The notes beneath the pieces were generated by a model, which saw only the letters and a list, made by a program, of their open reading frames with translations, was not told where the DNA came from and did not search any database. From Pegea sp. RAD2-039 (lineage: Eukaryota; Chordata; Thaliacea; Salpida; Salpidae), in contig JAQGEQ010000204.1 in NCBI GenBank assembly GCA_034620365.1, positions 248,001 to 312,000 of the forward strand: a stretch of 64,000 nt of DNA, read 5' to 3'. Positions within the stretch are counted from its first letter, which is position 1; the number at the start of each line of letters is the position of its first letter. Shown here in pieces: positions 63,266 through 64,000 of this stretch. The position numbers and the translations under genes were made by a program.

Positions 63266-64000
63266 TAACTTAAAAGCTTTTAATACTTGAGTGTCAGACA
63301 AGACGCGTGCTTTGAGAGCTATTGATAAAGCTCTTATAAAAAACTGAAGATTATTAGAATTTCTTGACAGCGCTCACTAACATCAAGATATTTTCTTTGT
63401 AATAACATAAGCAACAAACAAAATACAAATAAAATTGTTAGAGATATAATATTTCGTTTAAATTCTCTTTTTTATATGATATTTAAGATACTTATTTTAG
63501 TAAAGTTTTGTAAGAACTGTTGACTATGAGGTAAGCTCTCATCTTAAATTATGATAAAATTAAAACAGTGCTTTCAGTTTAAGATAAATTTGCACCACTA
63601 TCTAACAAATAAATAAAAAAGTAATTAGACACAATTCTACCCTCTAGACTATGATATGAATAAAATCTGTCTGATCTAAATGACTTCAAAATGTTTTTTT
63701 ACCGTTTTCAATCAAAGTTAATCAAATATAAATTATCAATAACTTGATGTAAAAAGCAAAAAAATGATGAAAGCAACCTTTGAATTTGAGTGTTTATTTT
63801 GTAATATGGAAATTTAAAAAATATCATTTAAATGTTTATACGCATTAAATAAAGCTTGGTATTCAATTAAACATAAAACTAAACTTACTTCAGTAAATGA
63901 GTATCAATAATTTGAAGTTATGAGAATTTAGTTTTGATCTAAATATAAAAAATATATAATTATCTAAATATCAATTTTTTAATAATTATTTGATAAATCT
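63266..64000. other. AT-rich DNA to right edge
   Basis: No supported gene, RNA or repeat. Confidence 0.45.

Overview
The window is AT-rich nuclear DNA of an animal. It contains intron-split genes with GT..AG junctions that rebuild into full-length metazoan proteins, several fossil retroelements, and no bacterial-style operons, CRISPR arrays or intact rRNA/tRNA genes. The gene set (AMPK beta, TESK, DEPTOR, C1GALT1, TRIM-like NHL protein) is metazoan. Introns are short to medium (about 50 to 1500 nt). Acceptor-like pyrimidine-AG sites lie just upstream of many start codons, which would suit an invertebrate with spliced-leader trans-splicing or 5'UTR introns. I cannot name the phylum; a compact AT-rich invertebrate genome such as a flatworm, rotifer or orthonectid would fit.

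Layout. 1-1366 (-): 5' part of choline-phosphate cytidylyltransferase (PCYT1), running off the left edge. 2080-3190: fossil LINE reverse transcriptase. 3934-6594 (+): AMPK beta subunit. 7488-8081 (+): small possible membrane protein. 10117-13343 (+): NHL-repeat protein with two alternative first exons. 14721-20321 (+): 17-exon, about 990-residue orphan protein rich in Asn, Ser and Lys. 20.3-26 kb: relic-rich intergenic DNA that includes a duplicated copy of that gene's last exon and the second copy of a dispersed repeat. 26004-33150 (-): TESK family protein kinase. 36617-38691 (+): 204-residue orphan. 39.4-42.1 kb: a small ORF, a tRNA-Ser-derived SINE-like element and a Ser/Thr-rich reading frame. 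42358-44677 (+): UAP56/DDX39 RNA helicase. 45739-48994 (+): core 1 beta-1,3-galactosyltransferase. 50.9-51.5 kb: decayed element ORF. 53875-54267 (+): RNASEH2C, followed 192 bp later by DEPTOR (54460-58772, +). 62.4-63.27 kb: 3' part of another fossil LINE.

The conserved genes are housekeeping or signalling genes: phospholipid synthesis (PCYT1), energy sensing and mTOR control (AMPK beta, DEPTOR), actin regulation (TESK), mRNA export and splicing (DDX39), O-glycosylation (C1GALT1) and ribonucleotide excision (RNase H2). I infer no functional cluster beyond the tight RNASEH2C-DEPTOR pair. Exon coordinates were placed by hand from splice consensus and reading-frame continuity. For the conserved genes the joined lengths close in frame and match the family sizes. 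No exciting new multi-gene system is evident; the most notable items are the orphan genes, the relic duplication and the retroelement fossils.
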